NCBI GenBank assembly: GCA_937967375.1
Contig: CALCJF010000010.1
Location: 1 to 64,000 of the forward strand
Length of the DNA stretch: 64,000 bases
Direction: 5' to 3'
Source of the DNA: an uncultured Leucobacter sp.
GTDB lineage: Bacteria; Actinomycetota; Actinomycetes; Actinomycetales; Microbacteriaceae
Shown: in pieces, positions 1 through 8,319 of the stretch
How positions within the stretch are numbered: position 1 is the stretch's first letter
Layout of the letters: each line of letters starts with the position of its first letter
The notes under the pieces: generated by a model
Seen by the model: the letters and a program-made list of their open reading frames with translations, nothing else
What the model was told of the DNA's origin: nothing
The model's database searches: none
Made by a program: the position numbers and the translations under genes

Positions 1-92
1 AGAACTCCCTCGGTCACCGAGCCACAAATCTCGCGTTCAGCGACTGCTACGCCATGCAGGGAGTCGCCCGCAATGCGCACCCCAATCCGCAT
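1..92 (-). CDS. N-terminus of an unrecognised protein, cut by the window edge
   Basis: An ATG at 90-92 on the minus strand opens a frame that runs off the window edge, giving about 30 residues beginning MRIGVRIAGDSLHGV. A GGAG sequence sits about 6 nt upstream of the ATG. It lies downstream of the sugar-type ABC transporter in the same orientation but behind a strong hairpin, so it may be a separate unit or the distal end of the hydantoinase operon. I do not recognise the family from this fragment. Confidence 0.5.
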   Translation of the reverse strand, partial: MRIGVRIAGDSLHGVAVAEREICGSVTEGV

Positions 93-159
93 AGCTTTCT
101 CCGTTCGCCGTTGATGCACCTACTCTGCCACGCGTTCCCCGCGATCGCGTGAGAAGTTC

Positions 160-190
160 CCGGGCTGGGGCAGGCGTGCCCCCAGCCCGG
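160..190 (-). terminator. Hairpin after the ABC permease gene
   Basis: Arms at 160-170 and 180-190 (CCGGGCTGGGG / CCCCAGCCCGG) pair perfectly over 11 bp around a 9-nt loop, directly behind the permease stop codon. There is no clear T tract, so it may stabilise the mRNA end rather than terminate transcription by itself. Confidence 0.55.
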
Positions 191-193
191 CGA

Positions 194-1186
194 CTACTTT
201 CGACGCAATCGTTGCACCAGCAAACTGTCCGCTGCCACGGCGACCAGGATCAACGCACCCGTCACGACCTGCTGATACGTGGTATCCCAACCGAGCAGGT
301 TGAACCCGTTTGCGATCACGGTCAAGATCAGCACGCCCACCGCGGTGCGCCACACGGCGCCAGCGCCACCCATAATGCTGGTGCCGCCAATAACGACCGC
401 GGCGATAGCGGTCAGCTCGATGCCCGTCGCCATGGCAGGCTGTGCCGAGCCTGCCCGAGAGGCGAGCACCATACCCGCGGCGGCGCTGCACAGGCCACTA
501 ATCGCGAACACTGAGATATGCACGAGTTCGGTGCGTACACCACTCAGCCTCGCGGCTTCCGCGTTCCCACCAACTGCATAGATGCGCCGACCATAAGTCG
601 TGCCCCAGAGCACAAGCCCGAACACGACAAGGCCGATTACCAGCAGCAAGGTCGCGGCTGACACCCCACCGAATACGGGCTGCATCCAGACGCGAAACCC
701 TTCAAGCTGATCACTCAGCGGGGATACGATCATGCCGGCGGTCAGCACGACCGCCACGCCGCGGTAGATGATACTCATCGCGAGTGAACCGATGAACGAG
801 TGCACCCTGGTCGCGACGATGAGCGCGCCGGTAATCGCCCCGAGCACCGTGCCGACGGCGAGCGCAAGCACAAACCCGAGCCCGACACCGAACATCTGCG
901 TGAAGTAGACACCGGCGATCGCCGAGATGGCGAGGTTCGCGGTAGCAGAGAGGTCGAAGACGCCGCTAATGATGCAGAGCGTGGCCCCGATAGCGATCAG
1001 CCCGACAACGACGGCCTGATCGAGCAGATTGACAAGGTTCTGCTGCGTGAGGAAGGTATCGGTTGAGATCGAAAGGAAGACGATCAGCACGATCAGTCCG
1101 ATCAGCACTCCGTAGTCCTTGAAGTCCACTCGGAAGCGACGGCGCTCGGATTTCTCGGCCCCGACTGCGAGGGTCTCAGTTTTCAT
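194..1186 (-). CDS. Ribose/sugar-type ABC transporter permease (RbsC-like)
   Basis: This 330-residue integral membrane protein should form the translocation channel of a CUT2-type importer. It has a charged cytoplasmic N-terminus (about 25 residues) followed by some eight to ten hydrophobic segments. The stretch ISGVFDLSATAN (around residues 90-101) corresponds to the conserved GGIDLS-type segment of RbsC-like permeases. The ATG lies 14 nt after the stop of the ATPase gene, and the gene follows the binding-protein and ATPase genes in the same direction, the usual operon order. The transported substrate is not shown by sequence. The hydantoinase genes immediately upstream suggest a cyclic amide, ureide or related metabolite rather than a sugar, which is inference. 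Confidence 0.88.
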   Translation of the reverse strand: MKTETLAVGAEKSERRRFRVDFKDYGVLIGLIVLIVFLSISTDTFLTQQNLVNLLDQAVVVGLIAIGATLCIISGVFDLSATANLAISAIAGVYFTQMFGVGLGFVLALAVGTVLGAITGALIVATRVHSFIGSLAMSIIYRGVAVVLTAGMIVSPLSDQLEGFRVWMQPVFGGVSAATLLLVIGLVVFGLVLWGTTYGRRIYAVGGNAEAARLSGVRTELVHISVFAISGLCSAAAGMVLASRAGSAQPAMATGIELTAIAAVVIGGTSIMGGAGAVWRTAVGVLILTVIANGFNLLGWDTTYQQVVTGALILVAVAADSLLVQRLRRK

Positions 1187-1200
1187 AATGTTCTTCTTTC

Positions 1201-2721
1201 CTACAGAAAGGCTGCTGCCATGATTTCGTCGGGCGAAGCCGAACGGTCGAACTCGGCGACGATGCTCCCCTGTCGCATCACTGCGAGTCGGTGAGAGAGT
1301 GAGAGCACTTCTTCGAGTTCAGAGCTCGCGACCACGACCGCTGCCCCGCGCTCGGCAAGCTCGAGAATCAGTTTGTGAATGTTGGCCTTCGCCGCGATAT
1401 CAACCCCCCGCGTCGGCTCGTCGATCAGAAACACGGTAGGTGGTTCAACCAGCCACTTGGCAAAGAGCGCCTTCTGCTGGTTGCCGCCCGAGAGCGCTCC
1501 CACCTCCACCTGCCGAACGCGCCCGCGAATGTCCACACGTTCGGCAGCTTCGTCGACTACGGCACGTTCGGCTCCCATGCGTATGAAGCCTGCGAGCTGC
1601 CTGGCGTGCAGCGAAGGCAAAGCGATATTGTCGGCTGCCGATCGGCCGAGCACGAGACCCTGATCCTTGCGGGACTCCGGCACGAGGGCGATGCCGCTGC
1701 GGATCGCCGCGCGTACGGAGTTGCGCCGCACTTTCTGGCCGCCGACGCTCACCTCACCCACCGAGATCCGGTCCCCTCCGAAGATGGCGTTCAATGTCTC
1801 GCTGCGGCCGCTGCCCATCAGCCCGACGAGCCCCAGCACCTCTCCCCTTCGGACTTCGAGCGAAATGTTCGAGATCTTGGAATTGCCCAGGCCCTGCACG
1901 CTGAGCAGCACCGGTGCACCTGATTCGACCGGTTTGGGGGTACGAGCGAGAGCTTCGACCTGCCTGCCGACCATGAGGCCGACAAGCTTTTCGGTGTCGT
2001 AGCCCGCTGCATCGTCAGTAATGATCTGGTTGCCGTCGCGCAGCACGGTGATCCGGTCGGCGATGCCGAGAATCTCGTCGAGAAAGTGGGAGACAATGAT
2101 GATCGTGGTCCCGCCGGCCGCAAGAGTGCGGATCAGAGCAAGAAGGTTCTCGGTGTCAGCTTCGCCGAGGGCGGCGGTCGGCTCATCGAAGCAGATCACC
2201 TTCGACCCTCGAGCGAGGGCTTTCAGTATCTCAACCTGCTGTGCCTGCCCGAGCGAGAGCGATGAGACGGGCGCGTCGAGGTCGAGATCAAAGCCACTCT
2301 CTTCGATCAGCGCCGCGAGCTGGGCACGATCCTTTCGGCTGCGCACGAAGCCTGCTGTGTTTGACCAACGTCCGAGGAACACGTTCTCGAGCACCGAGCG
2401 CGCGGGCACGAGCGCCAGCTCCTGCGCGATGAGTGAGACGCCCAGATCGATGGCGTCTCGCGGGGCACCGATACGGGCAGGCGTCCCGTTGAAGCTGACG
2501 GTACCTGCATCGGAGGCGATCGCTCCGCCGAGAATCTTGAGCAGGGTCGACTTCCCTGCGCCGTTCTCGCCGAGCAGACCGTGAATTTCGCCCGGCTCGA
2601 CCGTGAGCGAGACATCTCGCAGCACGGAGGTTCCTCCGTAGCTCTTGCCGACGGAATCAAGTCTGATCTGCGGTGCGCGCACTGCAGAAGCCTGCGTGCT
2701 GGAATCGAGTTGGTTCTGCAT
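1201..2721 (-). CDS. Sugar-type ABC transporter ATP-binding protein (RbsA/MglA-like)
   Basis: This protein of about 506 residues carries two fused ABC domains, as in RbsA/MglA. The first has Walker A GENGAGKST (about residues 51-59) and signature LSLGQ. The second has the degenerate Walker A GLMGSGRSE and signature LSGGNQQ typical of this family. I place the start at the ATG of 2719-2721, behind GAGGG. The frame stays open upstream to a start-like codon at 2796, but that would run through the hairpin at 2761-2794 and add residues with no family resemblance. It lies between the binding-protein gene and the permease gene in one operon. It couples ATP hydrolysis at the inner face of the membrane to import. 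Confidence 0.87.
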   Translation of the reverse strand: MQNQLDSSTQASAVRAPQIRLDSVGKSYGGTSVLRDVSLTVEPGEIHGLLGENGAGKSTLLKILGGAIASDAGTVSFNGTPARIGAPRDAIDLGVSLIAQELALVPARSVLENVFLGRWSNTAGFVRSRKDRAQLAALIEESGFDLDLDAPVSSLSLGQAQQVEILKALARGSKVICFDEPTAALGEADTENLLALIRTLAAGGTTIIIVSHFLDEILGIADRITVLRDGNQIITDDAAGYDTEKLVGLMVGRQVEALARTPKPVESGAPVLLSVQGLGNSKISNISLEVRRGEVLGLVGLMGSGRSETLNAIFGGDRISVGEVSVGGQKVRRNSVRAAIRSGIALVPESRKDQGLVLGRSAADNIALPSLHARQLAGFIRMGAERAVVDEAAERVDIRGRVRQVEVGALSGGNQQKALFAKWLVEPPTVFLIDEPTRGVDIAAKANIHKLILELAERGAAVVVASSELEEVLSLSHRLAVMRQGSIVAEFDRSASPDEIMAAAFL

Positions 2722-2760
2722 CTCTGCCCTCGCACTCCCTTTCGTGTGGTGAAACAGGTG

Positions 2761-2794
2761 GGTGGTCCGGGCAAGATTTCTCACCCGGACCACC
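2761..2794 (-). terminator. Intercistronic hairpin after the binding-protein gene
   Basis: Arms GGTGGTCCGGG (2761-2771) and CCCGGACCACC (2784-2794) form a perfect 11-bp stem with a 12-nt loop, 8 nt behind the lipoprotein stop. It probably acts as an attenuator or 3' stabiliser that keeps the binding protein in excess over ATPase and permease. Similar hairpins follow the other binding-protein genes in this window. Confidence 0.6.
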
Positions 2795-2802
2795 ACGTGC
2801 GA

Positions 2803-3816
2803 CTACTCGTCGTACCCCGAGACGAAGTCTGCCTCGTCGAGAGCTTCCTTGGTGCCGAGACCGTTGTTCGGCGAGAGCGATGTTTGGAGCGAGCCCATCT
2901 CGACCTTCTCGCCATTCGCATGGGCGATGCCAAGTTCCGCGGCCTTGCGACCGTTCGCAACGACGTCGAGCGCGTAGACGGCGAACCATTCGCCGTTGCG
3001 CACACGCTGTACCGCGGACTCTGGGGTTCCGTTACCGATGAACTTGATTGCCGAATCTGCGCCGGCCGCGAGCGATGCGCCTGCGACGGCCTGCGTCGAT
3101 CCGATGACGACATCTACATCGGGGTTAGCCTGAATGATGTCCTGGAATGCAGAACGGCCCTCATCCGAGGAGTACCCGCCGACAACGGTTGGCAGCACGT
3201 CGATTGCCGAGTTCGCCTTTAGTCCGCTCAGCACCGCGTCCGTGCGCGCCTTGTCGAGGGGAAGCGCAGGGCTGCCCTCCATGTATGCGACCTTGCACCC
3301 CTGGCCGACCTCTTCGCACGCGAGACCCGCGAGCTCGGCCAGCGCCTCGCCATTGCCGACTGGAGGATCAACGAAGCTGATCGCTCCCTCGACCTGCGGA
3401 TCTGCGGTGTCGAGTTCTGGGCCGACCGGGGCGAACTCGACGACCACCGTGATCCCGGCGTCGACGGCCTTCTTGAGCGGCTCCTGTACTGCGAGGTTGT
3501 CATTCGCCTGAATGATGATCACGTCGTAGCGCTTCGAGGTGATGGCATCGTTAATCTGCTGCACCTGAAGCTGCCCGTCGAACTGGCCATCGACAAAGGT
3601 CGACTTTGCGCCAGCCTCGGTCGATGCCTCTTCTACGCCCTTGTAGACGGCCTGAGCGAACGAATTGGCTGCCGAAAAACCGAAGAATCCGACCTCGACG
3701 GTATCGTTTGCCGAGTCGCCGCCGTCAGCGCCGGAGCCGCCATTCGATGCGCAACCGGACAGCGCAAGGCCACCGGCAAGCATGGCCGCTAGGCCTAGGA
3801 TGAGTTTTTTCTTCAT
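2803..3816 (-). CDS. Substrate-binding lipoprotein of the sugar-type ABC transporter
   Basis: This 337-residue periplasmic-binding-protein-like lipoprotein (Peripla_BP_4 / ribose-binding type) starts with a lysine-rich signal peptide and a lipobox LSGC, giving lipidation at Cys22. A Ser/Gly/Asp-rich linker follows. The body contains the two-lobe pattern of the family, for example VIIIQANDN in the first lobe and DVVIGSTQAVAGA in the second. It is the first gene of the transporter set, 75 nt behind the hydantoinase B gene, and should deliver the substrate to the RbsC-like permease. The ligand cannot be read from sequence. Association with the hydantoinase genes is the best clue. Confidence 0.87.
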   Translation of the reverse strand: MKKKLILGLAAMLAGGLALSGCASNGGSGADGGDSANDTVEVGFFGFSAANSFAQAVYKGVEEASTEAGAKSTFVDGQFDGQLQVQQINDAITSKRYDVIIIQANDNLAVQEPLKKAVDAGITVVVEFAPVGPELDTADPQVEGAISFVDPPVGNGEALAELAGLACEEVGQGCKVAYMEGSPALPLDKARTDAVLSGLKANSAIDVLPTVVGGYSSDEGRSAFQDIIQANPDVDVVIGSTQAVAGASLAAGADSAIKFIGNGTPESAVQRVRNGEWFAVYALDVVANGRKAAELGIAHANGEKVEMGSLQTSLSPNNGLGTKEALDEADFVSGYDE

Positions 3817-3891
3817 GAGTGTTTCCTCTCGTAAGGTGGGGTTGGTCTGGGTAAGTAGTTGGATCTTTTTGGCGCGGCCATAGCTCTTGCA

Positions 3892-5583
3892 TCACGCGGT
3901 GGTGGAGCCTCGGTAGCCGTACTGCTCACGAGCGAATGCCTCCGAGACGTAGCCGTTCTCGACGTCGTAACGCAGCGCATCAGGATCTCGCTCGCTCGCG
4001 GGGCCGAAGCCGCCGCCACCGCTTGCGCTGAGCCTGATCACGTCACCGCGTTTCATCGGCATGGCGTTCGCCTTGAGCAGCCGCACTTCGCGATCGGTGC
4101 CCGGGTTGATGACGACTTCTGGGCCCGTCGCATCGGCACCGCCGAAGAGCCCCCACGGCGGCGTCTTTGAACGCTCGAACCAGAGCCCGACCGCGCAGTC
4201 GGCAAGGAACTCGTACTCTCTCGTCGCCCCGTTTCCGCCGCGCCACTTTCCGGGCGCTCCGGAGTCCTGCCGGATCTGATATTTGTTGATCCGGAAGGGG
4301 TACTTCGTCTCGACCATCTCGATCGGCAGGTCCTGCAGCGATCCATTCACGCTGTTGATCAGCGCCGATTCTCCATCGGAGCCCTGCCACGCGCCCCACC
4401 CGCCAAGTGTCGCCTCCATTGTCACCCAGTTGCGTGAGGTGCGAGGATCGAAACCCGCGGTCGTGATGATCATCGAATCTCCGTGCGACGCGGCAACCAC
4501 ACGCTCCGGGATCGCGGGCGCGAGTGCCTTCGCAACGAGATCGATGAGCAGGCCGAGATGCGAGAAGTACCACTGGCACGCAGCTGGTGCTACAGCGCCG
4601 AGCACCGATCCCTCTCGAACCCTCGTCGTCAACGCGCGAAACGAACCGCCGTTGGAGTTGGTATCGGGGCTCACCAGCAGCTTGTAGCCAACGCGAAGCG
4701 CCGACACCGCCTGCGCGACGCCACAGTTCACCGGGCCACGCGTCTGGTCAGCGGACTCGGTGACGTCGAACTCGATCGTGCCTCCCGCGACCGTCACCCT
4801 GAGCTTGATGGGAATCGTGCGATCAAGTTCGATCCCGTCGTTGTCGAGCACACCCTCGGCCTCGTATATGCCGTCTGGGATGTCCCTGACGACCGCACGC
4901 TCAAGTTCTTCGGTTTGGCGGAAGATCTCGTCGCGAGCCTGCTCAAGCAGCTCGATTCCGTAGCGTGAGACGAGTTCTTGCATGCGTGTGGTGCCCATGC
5001 GCAGCGCGGCGATCATCGCATTCATGTCGCCGATGGTCTGGTACGGGAACCGAACGTTGGTCTTGATCAGATCGACCACATGGGTTTCCTGCCCAGCCTC
5101 GTGCAATCGCACGGGGCCCATACGGAACCCTTCTTGGAAGATATCGACGGAGTCCATCGAGCCGCCGACATCTTTCGACCCCATGTCCATCCAGTGCGCT
5201 CGTGTTGCGGCGAACCCCGACAGCTGACCGGAGACGAAGACTGGAGCAAAGATTGTGACATCGTTCAGATGCGTTCCACCCAGGTAGGAGTCGTTGAGGA
5301 TCCACACATCACCCTCGCTCCAGACGTCTCGGCCGTGCAGTTCTTCAACCGCTTTCGAACAGGTCTCGAGGTTGCCGAGGAAGAGCGGTAACCCGGCAGA
5401 TTGCCCGAGCACCTGGTGCTCGCTGTCGAGCAGCGCGACAACGCAATCGCCACCCTCATAAAGGATCGGGGAGTAGGCGGAGCGAATGAGGGTCGCATTC
5501 ATGTCGTTGGCTGCGCTAGTGAGGGCATTACGAATGATCTCGACGGTGACCGGATCGACCGTGCTGCTGGCGGAATGAGTCAT
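3892..5583 (-). CDS. Hydantoinase B/oxoprolinase family protein
   Basis: This 563-residue protein matches the HyuB family (hydantoinase B, N-methylhydantoinase/5-oxoprolinase/acetophenone carboxylase beta-type subunits). Family-like segments include DPVTVEIIRNAL at the N-terminus, GDVWILNDSYLGGTHLND in the first third, GGNGATREYEF late in the protein, and a glycine-rich end SASGGGGFG. Its ATG overlaps the stop of the HyuA gene by one base (TGATG), so the two are translationally coupled, and an AGGAG site lies within the end of hyuA. HyuA and HyuB normally form an ATP-dependent hydrolase or carboxylase opening a lactam or hydantoin ring. The exact substrate is unknown. The downstream ABC importer is in the same orientation. 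Confidence 0.88.
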   Translation of the reverse strand: MTHSASSTVDPVTVEIIRNALTSAANDMNATLIRSAYSPILYEGGDCVVALLDSEHQVLGQSAGLPLFLGNLETCSKAVEELHGRDVWSEGDVWILNDSYLGGTHLNDVTIFAPVFVSGQLSGFAATRAHWMDMGSKDVGGSMDSVDIFQEGFRMGPVRLHEAGQETHVVDLIKTNVRFPYQTIGDMNAMIAALRMGTTRMQELVSRYGIELLEQARDEIFRQTEELERAVVRDIPDGIYEAEGVLDNDGIELDRTIPIKLRVTVAGGTIEFDVTESADQTRGPVNCGVAQAVSALRVGYKLLVSPDTNSNGGSFRALTTRVREGSVLGAVAPAACQWYFSHLGLLIDLVAKALAPAIPERVVAASHGDSMIITTAGFDPRTSRNWVTMEATLGGWGAWQGSDGESALINSVNGSLQDLPIEMVETKYPFRINKYQIRQDSGAPGKWRGGNGATREYEFLADCAVGLWFERSKTPPWGLFGGADATGPEVVINPGTDREVRLLKANAMPMKRGDVIRLSASGGGGFGPASERDPDALRYDVENGYVSEAFAREQYGYRGSTTA

Positions 5584-7640
5584 CAGCGTGCTCCTTCTTC
5601 GATTTCGAGGTTTCTGATCGTCAGGGCACCGTGAGATTCGACGGCGACTGAGAAGTTCGGGGGCACCACTGTCGTGGCGGTCGTCTCGACGATGATCGCC
5701 GGGCCCTCAAATCTGTGGCCGGCTTTGAGATCGGCCCGATCGACAACGATGGTGTCTTGAGCCTCCCGGTCGAAGATCACCCGACGCACCTCGTGCGGAA
5801 ACTCGCTCGAATCCGCTTCTTCGAGGTGCAGCGCGTCAGTCGTGTCGAGTTCTCCCGTAACTCTTGTGCGCAGCGTCACGACCTCGATGGGAGCCCCGAG
5901 GTTCGCATGACCGTAGCGCTCTTCATACTGCGCGGCGAAGCGTTCCGCGAGGTTTTGCATGAACCTCGGCTCCAGGGGCTCGTCTGCCGACTGCAGCGGC
6001 ACGGTGAGAAAGAACTCCTGCATCTGGTAACGCACGTCGACGGAGTGCTCGGCAAACCTGCGCTCCGACGGGATCCCCTCTTCTTCGAGCGCGGCGATCG
6101 CTTCGTCTTCAACACGATGCAGAGTGCGGCTCATATCGGCGGTGTCGAGATCCTCATCGAGGAAGAAGTACGGTTCGGTAAAGTCCTTGCGAATGTCGCC
6201 CTGCAGCATGCCCCAGGCCGAGAATGCCCCGGGGAAGCGAGGAATGATCGTCTCAGCGATCCCGAGCTCCTTGGCGAGAAACACCGCATGCATCGGACCC
6301 GCCCCACCGAATGCGACGAGCGCGAAGTCTCGCGGTTCGATGCCGCGCGAAATTGTGATGGTGCGAATAGCCTGCGCCATCTGCGAATTCGCGACATCGC
6401 AGACACCTTCGGCAATCTCGGTGACGCTGAGGCCCAGCTGTTCGCCGACCGAAGCAAGCGCTGCGCGCGCCGCTTCAATGTCGAGCCGCATCTGCCCGCC
6501 CGCGAACCCTTCAGCCTCGACACGGCCGAGCACTAGGTTGGCATCGGTCACTGTCGGCTCGACGCCGCCGCGGCCGTAACAAGCGGGGCCCGGGGTGGCG
6601 CCTGCCGAGCGCGGGCCGACCCTGAGCCCACCCGCCTCAATCCACGCGACAGATCCGCCACCGGCGCCGATCGTGTGAATGTTCACGACACTCATCAGCA
6701 GCGGCAGCCCCTCGAGGCTCGCCTCGGTAGATACGTCGGGAACCCCATCGATGACGAGCGACACATCGAATGAGGTGCCGCCCATATCGACGCCAATGAG
6801 GTTCTTGTTGCTCAGGCTCTCCGTCAACTTGCCCCCGCCGATGGCACCGCCGACAGGGCCCGAGAGCAGCGTCTGAAGTGGCCTCTGCCGCGCCGAGCGA
6901 GCCGTGAGAATGCCACCCGACGATTGCATGATGTGAAGGGGCACCTCGACGCCGCGATCCGCAAGCTTCGATTCGAGGTCGAGCAGGTAGTTGCGAACGA
7001 CTGGGCCGGTGTAGGCCTCGACCACTGCCGATGAAGTGCGCTCGTACTCGCGCCACTCCTTGGCCGACTCGTGTGAAAGCGACACGGTAAAGTCATCGCC
7101 GAGTTCTTCCAGCAAGATCTCGCGAGTGCGCAGCTCGTGTGCCGGGTTCTTGTAGCTGAACAGATACGCCACTGCGACCGCACCGTACCCTTCGTCACGC
7201 ACCCGGTGCGCTGCCATCCGGATCGCCTGCTCGTCGAGCGGTAGCAACACGCTGCCGTCGTACTGCAAACGCTCTGGCACGCCGATCACATCTTTGCGCT
7301 CAATGAGCGGCTCAGGTTTGCGGTACTGCGCGTTGTAGAGCTCGTGGCGTGGGCCGCGAGCGATGTGGTAGCTGTCTTCGACCCCGCCCGTCGCGAGAAG
7401 CAGCACGCGAACACCTCGCCGTTCGAGAAACGCGTTGAGCCCTTGCGTTGTGCCGTGCACCAGAAAATCGACCGCAGAAAGGTCGTCGATCAGCGACTCG
7501 AGCCCACCCAGCACGCCACGGCTGAGCTCGCCCGGAGTCGTCGAGGCTTTTGTGGCCTCGAACTGCCTGGTCGATTCGTCGTATGTGACGATGTCGGTGA
7601 ACGTGCCACCGATGTCCATCGATACGCGGTACTTATTCAA
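5583..7640 (-). CDS. Hydantoinase A/oxoprolinase family protein (TTG start)
   Basis: This 685-residue HyuA-type subunit has the Hydant_A_N segment MDIGGTFTDIV near residues 8-18 and a second actin-like phosphate motif GVDMGGTSFDVSLV in the hydantoinase A domain, both expected for ATP binding. A C-terminal region of about 200 residues resembles the third domain of oxoprolinases. The start codon is TTG at 7638-7640, preceded by AAAGGAGG at good spacing. It is the first gene of the minus-strand set HyuA-HyuB-ABC importer. By family it would phosphorylate the ring amide for hydrolysis by the complex. Whether the substrate is 5-oxoproline, a hydantoin or another lactam cannot be decided here. Confidence 0.88.
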   Translation of the reverse strand: MNKYRVSMDIGGTFTDIVTYDESTRQFEATKASTTPGELSRGVLGGLESLIDDLSAVDFLVHGTTQGLNAFLERRGVRVLLLATGGVEDSYHIARGPRHELYNAQYRKPEPLIERKDVIGVPERLQYDGSVLLPLDEQAIRMAAHRVRDEGYGAVAVAYLFSYKNPAHELRTREILLEELGDDFTVSLSHESAKEWREYERTSSAVVEAYTGPVVRNYLLDLESKLADRGVEVPLHIMQSSGGILTARSARQRPLQTLLSGPVGGAIGGGKLTESLSNKNLIGVDMGGTSFDVSLVIDGVPDVSTEASLEGLPLLMSVVNIHTIGAGGGSVAWIEAGGLRVGPRSAGATPGPACYGRGGVEPTVTDANLVLGRVEAEGFAGGQMRLDIEAARAALASVGEQLGLSVTEIAEGVCDVANSQMAQAIRTITISRGIEPRDFALVAFGGAGPMHAVFLAKELGIAETIIPRFPGAFSAWGMLQGDIRKDFTEPYFFLDEDLDTADMSRTLHRVEDEAIAALEEEGIPSERRFAEHSVDVRYQMQEFFLTVPLQSADEPLEPRFMQNLAERFAAQYEERYGHANLGAPIEVVTLRTRVTGELDTTDALHLEEADSSEFPHEVRRVIFDREAQDTIVVDRADLKAGHRFEGPAIIVETTATTVVPPNFSVAVESHGALTIRNLEIEEGAR

Positions 7641-7784
7641 GACGCCTCCTTTGGCTTCTCTCCGAGCGGTACAGGTAATCTACGGAGGCCGCCTACTCGG
7701 CGTGAGTGCATTTCGCACATGAAACTCCAACGCACATATGCACAACGCATTTCTGCGGCCAGAGTGCAGACATACCGTGGAGAA
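7641..7784. promoter_or_regulatory. Divergent promoter region with GTGC/GCAC inverted motifs
   Basis: This 144-bp region separates hyuA (minus) from ridA (plus). It contains GTGC-N5-GCAC at 7706-7718 and CGCACATATGCAC at 7731-7743, plus a further GTGCAGACAT. These half-sites resemble the GTGCAAT elements upstream of the DapA-family gene and of the Liv-type binding-protein gene. A role as operator is inference, and no convincing -35/-10 pair was identified. Confidence 0.35.
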
Positions 7785-8144
7785 ATGACCAATGAACAGC
7801 ACCTCGGCACATTCAGCTCCGCACGCATCGCGAACGGCATCGTCTTCACCTCGGGCAAAGTCGGCCTGACGCAGGCCGGCGAGCGCCCCGAACGCTTCGA
7901 CGACGAGGTTCGCGCAGCGATCGCCGACCTCGAATCCACCCTGATCGAGTGTGGATCAGGCCTCGATCTGCTCACTCAGGTGCACTGCATTCTGAGCGAC
8001 ATGGCAAACTTTGACGAGTTCGACCGCATCTACAAAGAGCTGATCCCGGCACCAGCTCCCCCGCGCTTCACTCATGGCGGCGCACTCGTGCAGAACTTCA
8101 GATTCGAGATCGTCGGCATCGCCTCGGTTCGCGCGGCAGAATAG
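7785..8144 (+). CDS. RidA family (YjgF/YER057c/UK114) reactive-intermediate deaminase
   Basis: This 119-residue protein has the RidA fold signature: an N-terminal FTSGKVGLT-like strand, a middle helix EVRAAIADLESTL, and a C-terminal APAPPRF...FEIVGIA strand carrying the Arg and Glu expected near the active site. RidA proteins hydrolyse enamine/imine intermediates made by amino-acid-metabolising enzymes. The frame is open far upstream, but the family begins at the ATG of 7785, which has GTGGAG just before it; the upstream part lies antisense to hyuA. It stands at the head of the hydroxyproline-type cluster, where imine intermediates (pyrroline carboxylates) are produced, so a clean-up or pathway role is plausible. 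Confidence 0.85.
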   Translation: MTNEQHLGTFSSARIANGIVFTSGKVGLTQAGERPERFDDEVRAAIADLESTLIECGSGLDLLTQVHCILSDMANFDEFDRIYKELIPAPAPPRFTHGGALVQNFRFEIVGIASVRAAE

Positions 8145-8219
8145 GGGCGCACGCGCCTCGGGTCGGGGCGCGCACTGTTCTCTCGAGAATCCGTCTTCCC
8201 TTTCTCCGCAAAGCCATGC

Positions 8220-8245
8220 TAGGCTGTGCAATGTCACACATTATC
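8220..8245 (+). promoter_or_regulatory. Candidate promoter/operator of the DapA-family gene
   Basis: GTGCAATGTCACACATT begins at 8226, and AATGT-CAC-ACATT (8230-8242) is a perfect inverted repeat. It directly follows a -10-like TAGGCT (8220-8225), where a bound repressor would block initiation. The GTGCAAT half also occurs at 20284-20302 before the Liv-type operon. Binding by the GntR protein of 11353-12111 is inference. Confidence 0.4.
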
Positions 8246-8319
8246 GATGACGATCCTGTCTTCCGACAGACCGAACACCTCGCTGCCGTGAAGACAGCAC
8301 AGACCGAAAGGACCACCAC

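Noticed and set aside
7344..7784. N-terminal extension of RidA
   Set aside because: The added residues are antisense to hyuA and the divergent promoter. The RidA fold and a ribosome-binding site begin at 7785.
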